From: Gimibacter soli
GTDB taxonomy: Bacteria; Pseudomonadota; Alphaproteobacteria; Sphingomonadales; Kordiimonadaceae
Reading direction: 5' to 3'
Length of the DNA stretch: 64,000 bases
NCBI RefSeq assembly: GCF_028463845.1
Contig: NZ_CP116805.1
Span: 992,001-1,056,000, forward strand
Each line of letters begins with the position of its first letter. The first letter of the stretch is position 1. Below, in pieces: positions 15,475-25,255 of the stretch. The notes below the pieces were generated by a model that saw nothing but the letters and a program-made list of their open reading frames with translations, made no database searches and had not been told where the DNA came from. Position numbers and translations under genes: made by a program.

Positions 15475-15939
15475 ATGGTGCTTGAAAGCCTGATCGGCGG
15501 AGCGCTCACCCGTCTTGCCCCTGAAATCATCGGCCTTTTCCGCTCGAAAGCCGACCGGGAACACGAATTCAGAATGGCCAAGCTCGGTTATGATGCTGCC
15601 GAGCGGCAGGTTGATATGCGGATGGCCGAGCTTGCCGTGACCGAACGGACGGGTGAGCTGAATGCCATGATGGAAGCGATCAAGGCGCAAGGGAAGCGAA
15701 CCGGTATCTGGATCGCGGATGCGCTGTCAGCGCTCGTTCGCCCACTTGTCACTTACTGGTGGATGCTCCTTTACACAGCGTACAAGGCGGCAACCCTGAT
15801 CGCCGCCTACCGCACTGAGGGCAGCGTTGTTGCCACACTTCTGGGTGCATGGACGGAGGCCGACATGGCGATCCTTTCATCCATCCTAGCTTTCTGGTTC
15901 GTGGACCGCGCGCTCAGGCGGCAGGGCAATCTACGGTGA
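15475..15939 (+). CDS. GTA-type holin with three transmembrane segments
   Basis: A 154-residue protein matching the GTA_holin_3TM pattern: a charged N-terminal half with ADREHEFRMAKLGYDAAERQ, then hydrophobic segments at about 80-98, 103-118 and 128-146 separated by short loops. The conserved SALVRPLVTYWWM precedes or forms the first segment. It would permeabilise the inner membrane so that the lysozyme encoded next can act. The stop overlaps the lysozyme GTG (GTGA). Confidence 0.8.
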   Translation: MVLESLIGGALTRLAPEIIGLFRSKADREHEFRMAKLGYDAAERQVDMRMAELAVTERTGELNAMMEAIKAQGKRTGIWIADALSALVRPLVTYWWMLLYTAYKAATLIAAYRTEGSVVATLLGAWTEADMAILSSILAFWFVDRALRRQGNLR

Positions 15940-16409
15940 CGGAGGGGCCTGATTTCATCAAGCGGTTTGAAGGCTTACATGACGGCGACCGACGCACGCC
16001 GCTTCTTGAGCCGATGCGTGACCCGGTCGGAATCTGGACGCTCGGCTGGGGGTCGATTTACGATATCCGGGGCTTCCGGGTGGGTGTGGCGACACCGGCA
16101 ATATCGCGGGACGAGGCAGAAGTGTTGCTTCAGCGGGATTTCTGCGCCGCGTCCGAGATGGCAATCAGGCTTTCACAACCTGCTGAGCTGGCGAATGCGC
16201 AGATTGTTGCGCTTGGCTCCTTTGTCTATAACGTGGGCGCGGCGGCCTTTCATGCCTCGACCTTGCGACGCAAGGTAAAGGAGAATGATGCAACCGCTGT
16301 AATGGAGTTCGGCCGCTGGATTTTTGCGGGCGGCAGGCGTCTGCCGGGGCTGGTTCGTCGCAGGGCTGCCGAGGCAGCGCTTTATCTGGGGAATGACCCG
16401 TTTGGCTGA
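15936..16409 (+). CDS. Phage lysozyme (GH24, muramidase)
   Basis: The 157-residue protein starts at GTG 15936, overlapping the holin stop. The active-site pattern of GH24 lysozymes is visible: Glu in IKRFEGLHDGD (about residue 11), Asp in MRDPVGIWT (about 29) and Thr in the same segment before LGWGSIYD. There is no signal sequence or SAR helix, so export depends on the holin. The 3' end overlaps the phosphopantetheinyl transferase gene by 17 bases. Confidence 0.88.
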   Translation: MTEGPDFIKRFEGLHDGDRRTPLLEPMRDPVGIWTLGWGSIYDIRGFRVGVATPAISRDEAEVLLQRDFCAASEMAIRLSQPAELANAQIVALGSFVYNVGAAAFHASTLRRKVKENDATAVMEFGRWIFAGGRRLPGLVRRRAAEAALYLGNDPFG

Positions 16410-17043
16410 TATCGAGATAAGGCTTGCGCCCGTGCCGGATGGCCCCGCTGACCTGTCGCTTCTGAGCGCGACGGAGCGGGAGCGGCATGTCGGCATGGAC
16501 CCGGGCGCGGGCCGAGCCTTTGCTTGCGGGCGGGCGTTGTTGCGCCAGATGCTTGGCGCGGTGCTGGCGCTGCCACCTGAAAATGTGATGCTGACGCAAT
16601 CGGGGGCAGGGCGCGTGGCGCTGGTGTCTGCCGGGGCCGCAGGGCCGCATTTCTCGGTGAGCCATACGCAATATGAAGGCCGCGCCTGGGTGACAGTAGC
16701 GGTCAGCCGGGATTTGCCCGTCGGCATCGATATCGAAGCGCCGGGCCGCGCGCTTGATTGGCGGCGCACCGCCACGCGGCGCTATCATCCGGATGAAATG
16801 CAGAGGCTTGCAAGCCTGCCCGAAGGCGAAGCCCGGCAAGCTTTTTTTGATTTATGGACGCAGAAGGAAGCCTTGGTGAAGCTGCGCGATGGCAAGCTTT
16901 TGCCAACCCTTGCCGCCCTGGTGCCCGCAGATGTCTGGTCGGTGACCCGCAGGCTTTCGCCGCTGCCGCTGACGTGTAGCTTGGTTGTTGACGGGCCTGA
17001 GGAAAGATCGGTCGCATGGCATTTGCCCGGGGACAGGGCGTAG
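16393..17043 (+). CDS. 4'-phosphopantetheinyl transferase (Sfp-type)
   Basis: This 216-residue enzyme transfers the phosphopantetheine arm of CoA to carrier proteins of fatty-acid, polyketide or peptide synthases. Sfp-family motifs are present: FSVSHT (about 88-93), the Mg-binding GIDIE (about 111-115) and FFDLWTQKEALVKLRDG (about 151-167). It starts at ATG 16393 inside the end of the lysozyme gene; longer frames are lysozyme sequence read out of frame. No synthase gene is in the window, so its partner is unknown. A small hairpin overlaps the stop. Confidence 0.9.
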   Translation: MTRLADIEIRLAPVPDGPADLSLLSATERERHVGMDPGAGRAFACGRALLRQMLGAVLALPPENVMLTQSGAGRVALVSAGAAGPHFSVSHTQYEGRAWVTVAVSRDLPVGIDIEAPGRALDWRRTATRRYHPDEMQRLASLPEGEARQAFFDLWTQKEALVKLRDGKLLPTLAALVPADVWSVTRRLSPLPLTCSLVVDGPEERSVAWHLPGDRA

Positions 17044-17060
17044 CGCACGCTTGCGCTTTT
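17042..17060 (+). terminator. Possible short rho-independent terminator at the end of the PPTase gene
   Basis: AGCGCA (17042-17047), loop CGCT, TGCGCT (17052-17057), then TTT. The 6-bp stem is short, so it may be only partly effective. It separates the PPTase gene from the Kdo/capsule operon. Confidence 0.4.
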
Positions 17061-17076
17061 ACGCCTGACAGGATAG

Positions 17077-17949
<873 letters not shown>

Positions 17950-17954
17950 GCCGG

Positions 17955-18458
17955 ATGGTGAAGCTTTTCGTCCTTGATGTTGATGGGGTCCTGACTGACG
18001 GGACGCTCCATTACAGCGCGGACGGCGAGATCATCAAGGTCTTCCATGTGGAAGACGGGCTGGGGCTGAAACTGCTCGCCAAGCTTGGTATCGAGGTGGC
18101 GGTGATTTCGGGGCGCCGGAGTGCGGCGCTCGAACGGCGGCTTGACGATCTGGGTATCCGCCGCCGGCGCCTGAAGGCATCGGACAAGGTGGCGGCGCTC
18201 GGCGATATCTGTGCCGACACGGGCGTCACGCTTGCCGACTGTGCCTTCATGGGCGACGATCTCGTTGATTTGGCCGTGATGAAGGCTGTGAAGCTTGCCA
18301 TTGCGCCGGCGAATGCGGTGCCCGAGGTGAAGGCGATTGCCCATCATATCACGCAGCGATGCGGGGGGCAGGGCGCGGCACGCGACGCGTGCGAGTATCT
18401 GGCCGGGCTCGCAGGCACCAGCCTCGCCGCACTTTTCGATGGCAAGGCAACGAACTGA
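17955..18458 (+). CDS. kdsC: Kdo-8-phosphate phosphatase
   Basis: KdsC removes the phosphate from Kdo-8-P. The 167-residue HAD-family (C0 subclass) protein has motif I DVDGVLTDG (about 8-16), motif II VISGRRS (about 49-55) and motif IV FMGDDLVDLAVM (about 97-108). The length is normal for KdsC. It lies 5 bases after kdsA and 9 bases before kdsB, consistent with one transcript. Confidence 0.93.
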   Translation: MVKLFVLDVDGVLTDGTLHYSADGEIIKVFHVEDGLGLKLLAKLGIEVAVISGRRSAALERRLDDLGIRRRRLKASDKVAALGDICADTGVTLADCAFMGDDLVDLAVMKAVKLAIAPANAVPEVKAIAHHITQRCGGQGAARDACEYLAGLAGTSLAALFDGKATN

Positions 18459-18467
18459 GGGCGCCTG

Positions 18468-19211
18468 ATGAAAGTTGTCATACCTGCCCGCTACGCCTCG
18501 TCCCGCCTGCCGGGCAAGCCCCTTGCCGATATCGCGGGCAAGCCGATGATCCGCCATGTGGTCGACCGCGCACTGGAGGTGGCAGCACCGGCTGACGTCT
18601 ATGTCGCGACCGATGATGACCGCGTCGCTGCCGCTGTCGCCGCATTCGGCGGGCAGGCCGTGATGACGCGCGCCGACCATGTGTCGGGCACGGACAGGAT
18701 CGCGGAAGTCGCAACCGCGCTGGGCTGGGCTGAAGACGAGATCGTGGTGAATGTGCAGGGCGACGAACCCCTGCTGCCTTCGCCCTTCATCCGCCTTGTC
18801 GGTGCAGCGCTTGAGGCGGACGCGACCGCCCATATGGCGACATTCGGTTGCCCCTTCACTTCGGCGGCTGATGTGGCCAACCCCAACATGGTCAAGATCG
18901 TGATGGCGGGCACCGGCCATGCCAGCTATTTCTCGCGTGCAGCAATCCCGTTCGACCGCGACGGCGGCGGCATCGACCTCGCCCGCTTCCCCTACCTTCG
19001 CCATATCGGGCTTTACGCCTACCGTGTCGCGACGCTGAAGCGACTGACTGCGCTGCCGCCGGCACCCACAGAATCGGTTGAAATGCTCGAACAGCTTCGT
19101 GCGCTTTGGCATGGCATGGCGATCCGGGTGGAAGTGATCCCGGAGGCACCGCCGCCGGGCGTGGATACGCCCGAAGACCTTGAAGCGGTACGCCGCCTTC
19201 TTGCGGGCTAA
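18468..19211 (+). CDS. kdsB: CMP-Kdo synthetase (3-deoxy-manno-octulosonate cytidylyltransferase)
   Basis: KdsB activates Kdo with CTP to CMP-Kdo, the donor for KpsC, KpsS and lipid A Kdo transferases. The 247-residue protein has the nucleotidyltransferase signature [16 protein letters not shown] (about 5-20), DDDRV (about 49-53), NVQGDEPLL (about 95-103) and the C-terminal [12 protein letters not shown]. It is 3 bases upstream of kpsC. Confidence 0.95.
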   Translation: MKVVIPARYASSRLPGKPLADIAGKPMIRHVVDRALEVAAPADVYVATDDDRVAAAVAAFGGQAVMTRADHVSGTDRIAEVATALGWAEDEIVVNVQGDEPLLPSPFIRLVGAALEADATAHMATFGCPFTSAADVANPNMVKIVMAGTGHASYFSRAAIPFDRDGGGIDLARFPYLRHIGLYAYRVATLKRLTALPPAPTESVEMLEQLRALWHGMAIRVEVIPEAPPPGVDTPEDLEAVRRLLAG

Positions 19212-19214
19212 CGC

Positions 19215-21284
19215 ATGACAGGCCGTATCCTCACCCCCATCACTTCCACGATGGCCAAGGACAAGGCGATCCGGAAGCTTCTGGGCGCGCCTGTCCGGCG
19301 CGGCCACTGGGGTGCGCGGGCCGGCGACACACTCGCAGGCTGGGGTGTGAAGCTGAACGGCCAGCATATCCGGGCGAAGGCGGCCCGCACCGGGCTGCCT
19401 TACATCACGCTTGAAGATGGTTTCATCGGCTATCTGACGCACCCGAGCCGCGATCCGCGCCGCCTGAGCCTGATCGTGGACCGGCAGGGCATCTATTATG
19501 ACGCCAGCCGCCCGAGCGAACTGGAAGCCATCCTGAATGCCGGTGACGCCTTTCCGGCGAGCCTTCTGGGGCGCGCCGAGGCAGCGATGGCGCTTATCCG
19601 GCGCTGGCGACTGTCGAAATATAATCAGGGCCGGTTCGAGGTCAGTCCTGAAACGCAAGCCCTGATCGAAAGCCACAAGGGCCCGATGGTGCTGGTGGTG
19701 GACCAGACAGCGGGGGACCTGTCGATCGGGCTTGGCGGGGCCTCCGCCGAGACCTTCACGGCGATGCTGGAAGCGGCGAAAGCCGAGAACCCCGATGCGC
19801 TGATCCTTGTGAAAGTGCACCCCGACGTGCTGGCAGGGCAGAAGAAGGGTCATTTCGGACCTGAATCGAATGTTGCGAATGTGCGGCTGATTGCCGATGA
19901 CTGCGCGCCGCTCGCGCTTATCGAACGTGCCGCGAAGGTCTATGTAGCCACCAGCCAGATGGGGTTCGAGGCGCTGATCGCCGAAAAGCCGGTCGTATGT
20001 TTCGGCCAGCCTTTCTATGCCGGCTGGGGCCTCACCGATGACCGCCAGCCCATCGCGCGCCGCACGGCGAAGCGCAACAGGGCCGAGCTTTTCGCCGCCG
20101 CCTGCATCGGATACTGCCGCTATATCGACCCCTATACCCGCACGCCGGTTGAGCTTGAGCATGTGCTTGATCTGCTTGTTGCCGAGCGCCAGGTGCCCCG
20201 CATCACGGCGAAGACGACCTATGCCGTTGATTTCAGCCTGTGGAAGCGCGGCTTCATTGGCAATTTCCTGGAGCCGGGGGCAGGGCGCGTGCGCTTCGTT
20301 TCCGAGGTGGCGCTGGCGAGCATGACCTTTGCGCCGGATGACGCAATTGCGGTCTGGGGGCGCAAGCTTGACAAGCTGGTCGAAACCCTGCCGGGCCATG
20401 TGCCGGTCTGGCGGATCGAGGATGGCTTCCTGCGTTCAGTGGGGCTCGGCAGCGATCTTCGCCGTCCGTCGTCGCTCGTCGTTGACGGAGAGGGCATCTA
20501 TTATGATGGCGGGCGCGTCAGCCTGCTCGAAACCTTCCTCTCCACCCACGAATTTTCGGACCGCGATCTGGCGCGCGGGCGGGCATTGACGGACAAGATC
20601 CTGTCGCTGCGGCTATCCAAATATAATGTAGGCTCGCGCGGCAGCCTCGATTTCAAGGCGAAGGCCGCGGGCCGCAAGGTGATCCTGGTGCCGGGGCAGG
20701 TGGAGGGTGATGCCTCGCTTCGCTTCGGGTCACCCGAGGTCTCTGCGAACGGTGCACTTTTGCAGGCGGTGCGGGCGGCAGAGCCTGAGGCCTATATCGT
20801 CTATAAGCCCCATCCGGACGTGGTGAGCGGCAACCGCGAGGGTGCGGTGGCGCCCGAAATTCTGGCTTCCTGTGCGGACGAGATCGTGGATGCGGCCGAT
20901 ATCATCGATTGCCTTGAGGCGTCGGCCGAGGTGCACACGATGACGAGCCAGACGGGCTTTGAAGCCATCCTTCGCGGCATGCCGGTTGTCACCTATGGCA
21001 TGCCCTTCTATGCGGGCTGGGGGCTGACAACCGACCGGATGGCGGCTTCCCTTGTGCGGCGGGGTCGCGGTCTGCCGCTTGAGGCGCTCGTATATGCTGC
21101 GCTCGTTGCCTATCCGCGTTATGTGGAATGGCCGTCCGGACGCTCGACAAGCCCCGAAGCGCTGACCGAGGCGATGGCCAAAGCCGCGAAGAAGGGCAAG
21201 CGGGTGGCGGCGCGCGGGCCGGTCGACAAATTGTTGGGCAAGGGGCGCAAGCTGCGCTATCTCCTCTCCGCGCTTCTTAAATAG
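19215..21284 (+). CDS. kpsC: Capsular polysaccharide beta-Kdo transferase KpsC
   Basis: KpsC extends the conserved poly-Kdo linker that joins ABC-transporter-dependent capsules to lyso-phosphatidylglycerol. The 689-residue protein has two homologous halves, each a Kdo-transferase module. Repeated landmarks are GYLTHPS/LRSVGLGSD near the start of each module, the pair GIYYDASRP / GIYYDGGRV, KVHPDVL / YKPHPDVVSG, and TSQMGFEALI / TSQTGFEAILRGMPVVTYG with FYAGWGLT in both. This dual organisation fits the enzyme's two alternating linkages. It is cytoplasmic and acts with KpsS (25256-26467). The C-terminus is basic. Confidence 0.94.
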   Translation: MTGRILTPITSTMAKDKAIRKLLGAPVRRGHWGARAGDTLAGWGVKLNGQHIRAKAARTGLPYITLEDGFIGYLTHPSRDPRRLSLIVDRQGIYYDASRPSELEAILNAGDAFPASLLGRAEAAMALIRRWRLSKYNQGRFEVSPETQALIESHKGPMVLVVDQTAGDLSIGLGGASAETFTAMLEAAKAENPDALILVKVHPDVLAGQKKGHFGPESNVANVRLIADDCAPLALIERAAKVYVATSQMGFEALIAEKPVVCFGQPFYAGWGLTDDRQPIARRTAKRNRAELFAAACIGYCRYIDPYTRTPVELEHVLDLLVAERQVPRITAKTTYAVDFSLWKRGFIGNFLEPGAGRVRFVSEVALASMTFAPDDAIAVWGRKLDKLVETLPGHVPVWRIEDGFLRSVGLGSDLRRPSSLVVDGEGIYYDGGRVSLLETFLSTHEFSDRDLARGRALTDKILSLRLSKYNVGSRGSLDFKAKAAGRKVILVPGQVEGDASLRFGSPEVSANGALLQAVRAAEPEAYIVYKPHPDVVSGNREGAVAPEILASCADEIVDAADIIDCLEASAEVHTMTSQTGFEAILRGMPVVTYGMPFYAGWGLTTDRMAASLVRRGRGLPLEALVYAALVAYPRYVEWPSGRSTSPEALTEAMAKAAKKGKRVAARGPVDKLLGKGRKLRYLLSALLK

Positions 21285-21299
21285 ACAGAGGAACACTCG

Positions 21300-22289
21300 G
21301 TGCCGGGCAACCTTTCCACCCGCTGGCGCAAACTGATGACGCATCCGGTCGGCTATTGCCTTGATAGCCGCTTCGCGCCCTTGCGTGCGCTCGGGGCCCG
21401 GATGCGCGATAGCGAACGGGCGCGGCTGCTGGCGGCGGGGGCCGCAAATGCTGATGTGTCGGTCACCGTGGTGATGACGGCCTACAATACCGGTCACCTG
21501 ATCGAGAAAGCCGTGCGAAGCGTACTTGACCAGAGCCACGCGAACCTGCGGCTGATGGTGATCGATGACGCCTCATCCGACGAAACGCCCGATATCCTGT
21601 TGAAGCTGGCGGCTGGCGACCCGCGCCTCATTGTTGTACGGTCCAGCCGCAATCACGGTACTTACTGGTCGAAAAACTGGTGTCTCGCACAGGCTGACAC
21701 CGATTTCGTGGCCTTCCACGACAGCGACGATGTGTCAGACCCCGACCGTATCCGCATCCAGCTTGGTTATATGCTCGGCAACCCGAAAGCCATGGCCTGC
21801 ACCGTGCGCTGGCAGCGGGTGGACGAGGATGGCCGGCTATTCACCGTTGACGGGAAGACGGACCGCAATGCAGTGATTTCCACCATGATCCGCCGCCAGC
21901 CGGTGCTTGAGAAAGCCGGTTTCTTTGACTGTGTGCGGATCGCGGCGGACACCGAATTTCAGTACCGGCTGCGGAAGCTCTTTGGCTACGGTGCCGTCCA
22001 TAACCTGTATCACGTTCTTTATACCGGCTTGCTGCGCGCGGGATCACTGACGACGGGCGTGGGCTCGGGCTTCACATGGGAAGCCGATGGCATGCGGCTG
22101 GACCGCACGCTTCATGGCAACCGCGCGCTTTACCATCAGACCCACACCGACTGGCATGCGTCGGCTGACATAGCCGCACTCCGCTTGCCCTTCCCACCCG
22201 CCGGGCGTCCGTTCCCGGTGCCGGCTGATATCGTGCGCGGGGCGGATGACCCTGATGCGTCCGCCGCAGCCATTGTCACGCCTGTGTGA
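21300..22289 (+). CDS. Glycosyltransferase family 2
   Basis: A 329-residue enzyme starting at GTG 21300, 15 bases after kpsC, with an AGAGGAA RBS. The GT-A fold runs from about 55 to 200: SVTVVMTAYNTGHLIEKAV, VIDDASSD, and the metal-binding DSDD (about 141-144) in VAFHDSDDVSDPDRIR. A His/Arg-rich C-terminal region has no membrane helix, so it is cytoplasmic. It probably adds a sugar of the capsule repeat; donor and acceptor are unknown. Confidence 0.85.
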   Translation: MPGNLSTRWRKLMTHPVGYCLDSRFAPLRALGARMRDSERARLLAAGAANADVSVTVVMTAYNTGHLIEKAVRSVLDQSHANLRLMVIDDASSDETPDILLKLAAGDPRLIVVRSSRNHGTYWSKNWCLAQADTDFVAFHDSDDVSDPDRIRIQLGYMLGNPKAMACTVRWQRVDEDGRLFTVDGKTDRNAVISTMIRRQPVLEKAGFFDCVRIAADTEFQYRLRKLFGYGAVHNLYHVLYTGLLRAGSLTTGVGSGFTWEADGMRLDRTLHGNRALYHQTHTDWHASADIAALRLPFPPAGRPFPVPADIVRGADDPDASAAAIVTPV

Positions 22290-22341
22290 TGGAAGGCAGC
22301 AAAGGTTGGCGGCCCATAAAGATTTTTTCGCTTTCTTCACT

Positions 22342-22353
22342 TTGCTGCACTGC
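22342..22353. promoter_or_regulatory. TGC-rich 12-mer upstream of cysD
   Basis: TTGCTGCACTGC lies in the 128-base gap before cysD and recurs exactly at 26471-26482 in the gap after kpsS. A 10/12 match is at 37831-37842 between galE and a divergent glycosyltransferase gene. TGC-rich sites of this kind resemble operators such as those of PhaR-type regulators; the binder is unknown. Confidence 0.3.
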
Positions 22354-22417
22354 GCTACAACCCCCGAACATTTTGCGGCTTTCCGGGCCGCGTCCTCTCA
22401 GTAAGACCGGGTAGCAC

Positions 22418-23320
22418 ATGAAGACGCTGACACACCTGAAGCGGCTCGAGGCCGAAAGCATCCAGATCATGCGGGAAGTCGTGGCTGAGGCCGAAAACCC
22501 CGTCATGCTCTATTCCATCGGCAAGGATTCGAGCGTGATGCTCCATCTTGCGATGAAGGCTTTCTATCCTTCCAAGCCGCCGTTTCCGGTGATGCATGTG
22601 GATACCACCTGGAAGTTCCGGGAGATGATCGAGTTCCGTGACCGTTACACGGCCGAACTTGGCCTCGACCTGATCGTTCATATCAATCAGGAAGGTGTGG
22701 AACAGGGTATTGGTCCCTTCACGCATGGCTCGGCGGTTCATACCGACATCATGAAGACGGCTTCGCTGAAACAGGCGCTCGATAAATACGGCTTCGACGC
22801 CGCCTTCGGTGGCGCGCGCCGTGACGAGGAAAAGAGCCGCGCCAAAGAGCGCATCTTCTCCTTCCGTTCGGCCCAGCACCGCTGGGACCCCAAGAACCAG
22901 CGCCCCGAGCTGTGGTCGATTTATAATGCCCGCAAGTCGAAGGGGGAAAGCATCCGCGTCTTCCCGCTGTCAAACTGGACCGAGCTGGATATCTGGCAAT
23001 ATATCCATCTGGAGCAGATCCCGATCGTGCCGCTGTATCTGGCGAAGGAACGCCCCGTCGTTGAACGCGACGGCACGCTGATCATGGTGGATGATGAGCG
23101 TATGCCGCTGAAGCCAGGTGAGGTGCCCGAGATGCGCACGGTGCGTTTCCGTACGCTCGGCTGCTATCCGCTGACGGGTGCCGTTGAAAGCCACGCGGCG
23201 ACGCTGCCGGAAATCATTCAGGAAATGCTGCTGACGACCACATCGGAGCGTCAGGGCCGTATGATCGACCATGACGCCGCCGCGAGCATGGAGAAGAAGA
23301 AGCAGGAGGGCTATTTCTGA
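22418..23320 (+). CDS. cysD: Sulfate adenylyltransferase subunit 2
   Basis: CysD is the catalytic PP-loop subunit of ATP sulfurylase and forms APS from sulfate and ATP, driven by GTP hydrolysis in CysN. The 300-residue protein has the PP-loop [19 protein letters not shown] (about 28-46), [31 protein letters not shown] (about 130-149) and the C-terminal [11 protein letters not shown]. It overlaps cysNC by one codon position (TGATG). It lies within the capsule locus rather than beside cysH/cysI-type genes, so PAPS for sulfation is the likely purpose. Confidence 0.97.
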   Translation: MKTLTHLKRLEAESIQIMREVVAEAENPVMLYSIGKDSSVMLHLAMKAFYPSKPPFPVMHVDTTWKFREMIEFRDRYTAELGLDLIVHINQEGVEQGIGPFTHGSAVHTDIMKTASLKQALDKYGFDAAFGGARRDEEKSRAKERIFSFRSAQHRWDPKNQRPELWSIYNARKSKGESIRVFPLSNWTELDIWQYIHLEQIPIVPLYLAKERPVVERDGTLIMVDDERMPLKPGEVPEMRTVRFRTLGCYPLTGAVESHAATLPEIIQEMLLTTTSERQGRMIDHDAAASMEKKKQEGYF

Positions 23321-25239
23321 TGTCGCACCAGTCCGACCTGATCGCCACCGATATCCATGCCTACCTGAAGGCGCAGGAAGAGAAATCCCTGCTGCGCTTC
23401 ATCACCTGCGGGTCTGTGGATGATGGCAAATCCACCCTCATCGGGCGGCTTCTCTATGATTCCAAGATGATCTTCGAGGATCAGCTGGCAGCCCTTGAAA
23501 ACGACAGCAAAAAGATGGGCACACAGGGGCAAGAGATCGACTTCGCCCTTCTGGTCGATGGCCTCGCCGCCGAGCGCGAGCAGGGCATCACCATCGATGT
23601 GGCTTATCGCTTCTTCTCGACCGACAAGCGCAAATTCATCGTGGCCGATACGCCCGGCCACGAACAATATACCCGCAACATGGCGACGGGCGCCTCGACC
23701 GCCGACCTCGCCATCCTGCTGATCGATGCGCGCCGGGGTGTGCTCACCCAAACCCGCCGCCACAGCTTCATCGCGTCGCTTCTGGGCATCAAGCATGTGG
23801 TGCTGGCCATCAACAAGATGGACCTGATGAATTATTCCGAGATCGTGTTCCGCGATATCGAGGCGGAGTATCGCACCTTCGCGGCGGAGCTCGGCGATCT
23901 CAATATCACGGCGATCCCGATGTCGGCGCTGAAGGGTGACAATATCCTCACCCCGAGCCCCGAGATGCCCTGGTACAACGGCCCGACGCTAATGCATCAT
24001 CTGGAAACCGTTCAGGTGGAAGACGCGCGCCAATCCGGCCCGTTCCGCCTGCCGGTGCAATGGGTGAACCGTCCGAACCTCGATTTCCGGGGTTTCTCGG
24101 GCACCATCGCGGGCGGCACCGTGAAGCCGGGTGACCGGGTGAAAATCCTGCCGTCGGCCGTGGAAACCACCGTGAAATCTATCGTCGTCCATGGCGGCGA
24201 TCTGGACGAAGCTGTCGCTGGCGAAGCTGTCACCCTGACGCTTGCCGATGAAGTGGATGCCAGCCGCGGTGACGTGATCGTCGGCAAGGACCATCCGGCC
24301 GAAGTAACCGACCAGATCGAAGCCAAGATCATCTGGATGTCGGACGAGCCGATGCTGCCGGGCCGTCCCTACCTGATCAAGACCGCGAACCGCACACTGC
24401 CGGGCCAGATCAGCGACCTGAAATACAAGGTCAATGTGAACACGCTTGAGCATACGGCTGCGAAGAAGCTGGAGCTGAACGAGATCGGCGTCTGTAACGT
24501 CAGCCTTTCCGACCGGATCGCTTTCGACCCCTACGCACAGAACCGCGACATGGGCGCCTTCATCATCATCGACCGCCTAACCAACAACACCGTTGGTGTT
24601 GGCATGATCGACTTTGCGCTCCGCCGTGCGTCGAACATCCATTGGCAGGCACTGGATGTGAACAAGGATGCCCGCGCCGAGATGAAGCACCAGCGCCCGG
24701 CGGTGCTGTGGTTCACCGGGCTGTCGGGGTCAGGTAAGTCGACGATTGCCAACATCGTCGAGAAACGCCTGTTTGCCCGTGGCCGCCATACCTACATTCT
24801 GGACGGTGACAATATCCGCCACGGCCTCAACAAGGACCTTGGCTTCACCGATGCCGACCGCGTGGAAAACATCCGCCGGATCGGCGAGGTGGCGCGGCTG
24901 ATGGTGGATGCGGGCCTTGTGGTCCTCACCTCTTTCATCTCGCCCTTCCGGGCGGAACGCCGCATGGTGCGCGAGCTGGTGGCGGGCGGTGAATTTGTCG
25001 AAGTGTTTGTCGACACGCCGATCGAGATTTGCGCCGAGCGTGACCCCAAAGGCCTTTACAAAAAAGCGAAGGCCGGCGAGATCAAGAACTTCACAGGCTT
25101 CGACAGCCCCTATGAAGCGCCGGAAGTCCCGGAAGTTCATGTGAAGACAGCCGAGAAGTCGGCCGAGGCTTGCGCCGACCAGATTATTGCGTACCTTGAG
25201 GCAAACGGCTATCTGAGCGCCAACGGCAAATCGACCTGA
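23320..25239 (+). CDS. cysNC: Bifunctional sulfate adenylyltransferase subunit 1 / APS kinase
   Basis: This 639-residue fusion completes sulfate activation. The N-terminal GTPase (CysN) has the P-loop [17 protein letters not shown] (about 31-47), the [12 protein letters not shown] switch (about 110-121) and NKMDLM. EF-Tu-like beta-barrel domains extend to about 445. The C-terminal APS kinase (CysC) has its own P-loop [14 protein letters not shown] (about 464-477), [15 protein letters not shown] and [14 protein letters not shown]. The product is PAPS, the sulfate donor for sulfotransferases; three such genes lie in the window (32090, 48090 and 49013). Confidence 0.97.
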   Translation: MSHQSDLIATDIHAYLKAQEEKSLLRFITCGSVDDGKSTLIGRLLYDSKMIFEDQLAALENDSKKMGTQGQEIDFALLVDGLAAEREQGITIDVAYRFFSTDKRKFIVADTPGHEQYTRNMATGASTADLAILLIDARRGVLTQTRRHSFIASLLGIKHVVLAINKMDLMNYSEIVFRDIEAEYRTFAAELGDLNITAIPMSALKGDNILTPSPEMPWYNGPTLMHHLETVQVEDARQSGPFRLPVQWVNRPNLDFRGFSGTIAGGTVKPGDRVKILPSAVETTVKSIVVHGGDLDEAVAGEAVTLTLADEVDASRGDVIVGKDHPAEVTDQIEAKIIWMSDEPMLPGRPYLIKTANRTLPGQISDLKYKVNVNTLEHTAAKKLELNEIGVCNVSLSDRIAFDPYAQNRDMGAFIIIDRLTNNTVGVGMIDFALRRASNIHWQALDVNKDARAEMKHQRPAVLWFTGLSGSGKSTIANIVEKRLFARGRHTYILDGDNIRHGLNKDLGFTDADRVENIRRIGEVARLMVDAGLVVLTSFISPFRAERRMVRELVAGGEFVEVFVDTPIEICAERDPKGLYKKAKAGEIKNFTGFDSPYEAPEVPEVHVKTAEKSAEACADQIIAYLEANGYLSANGKST

Positions 25240-25255
25240 AAGGCCTGACCGCCCC

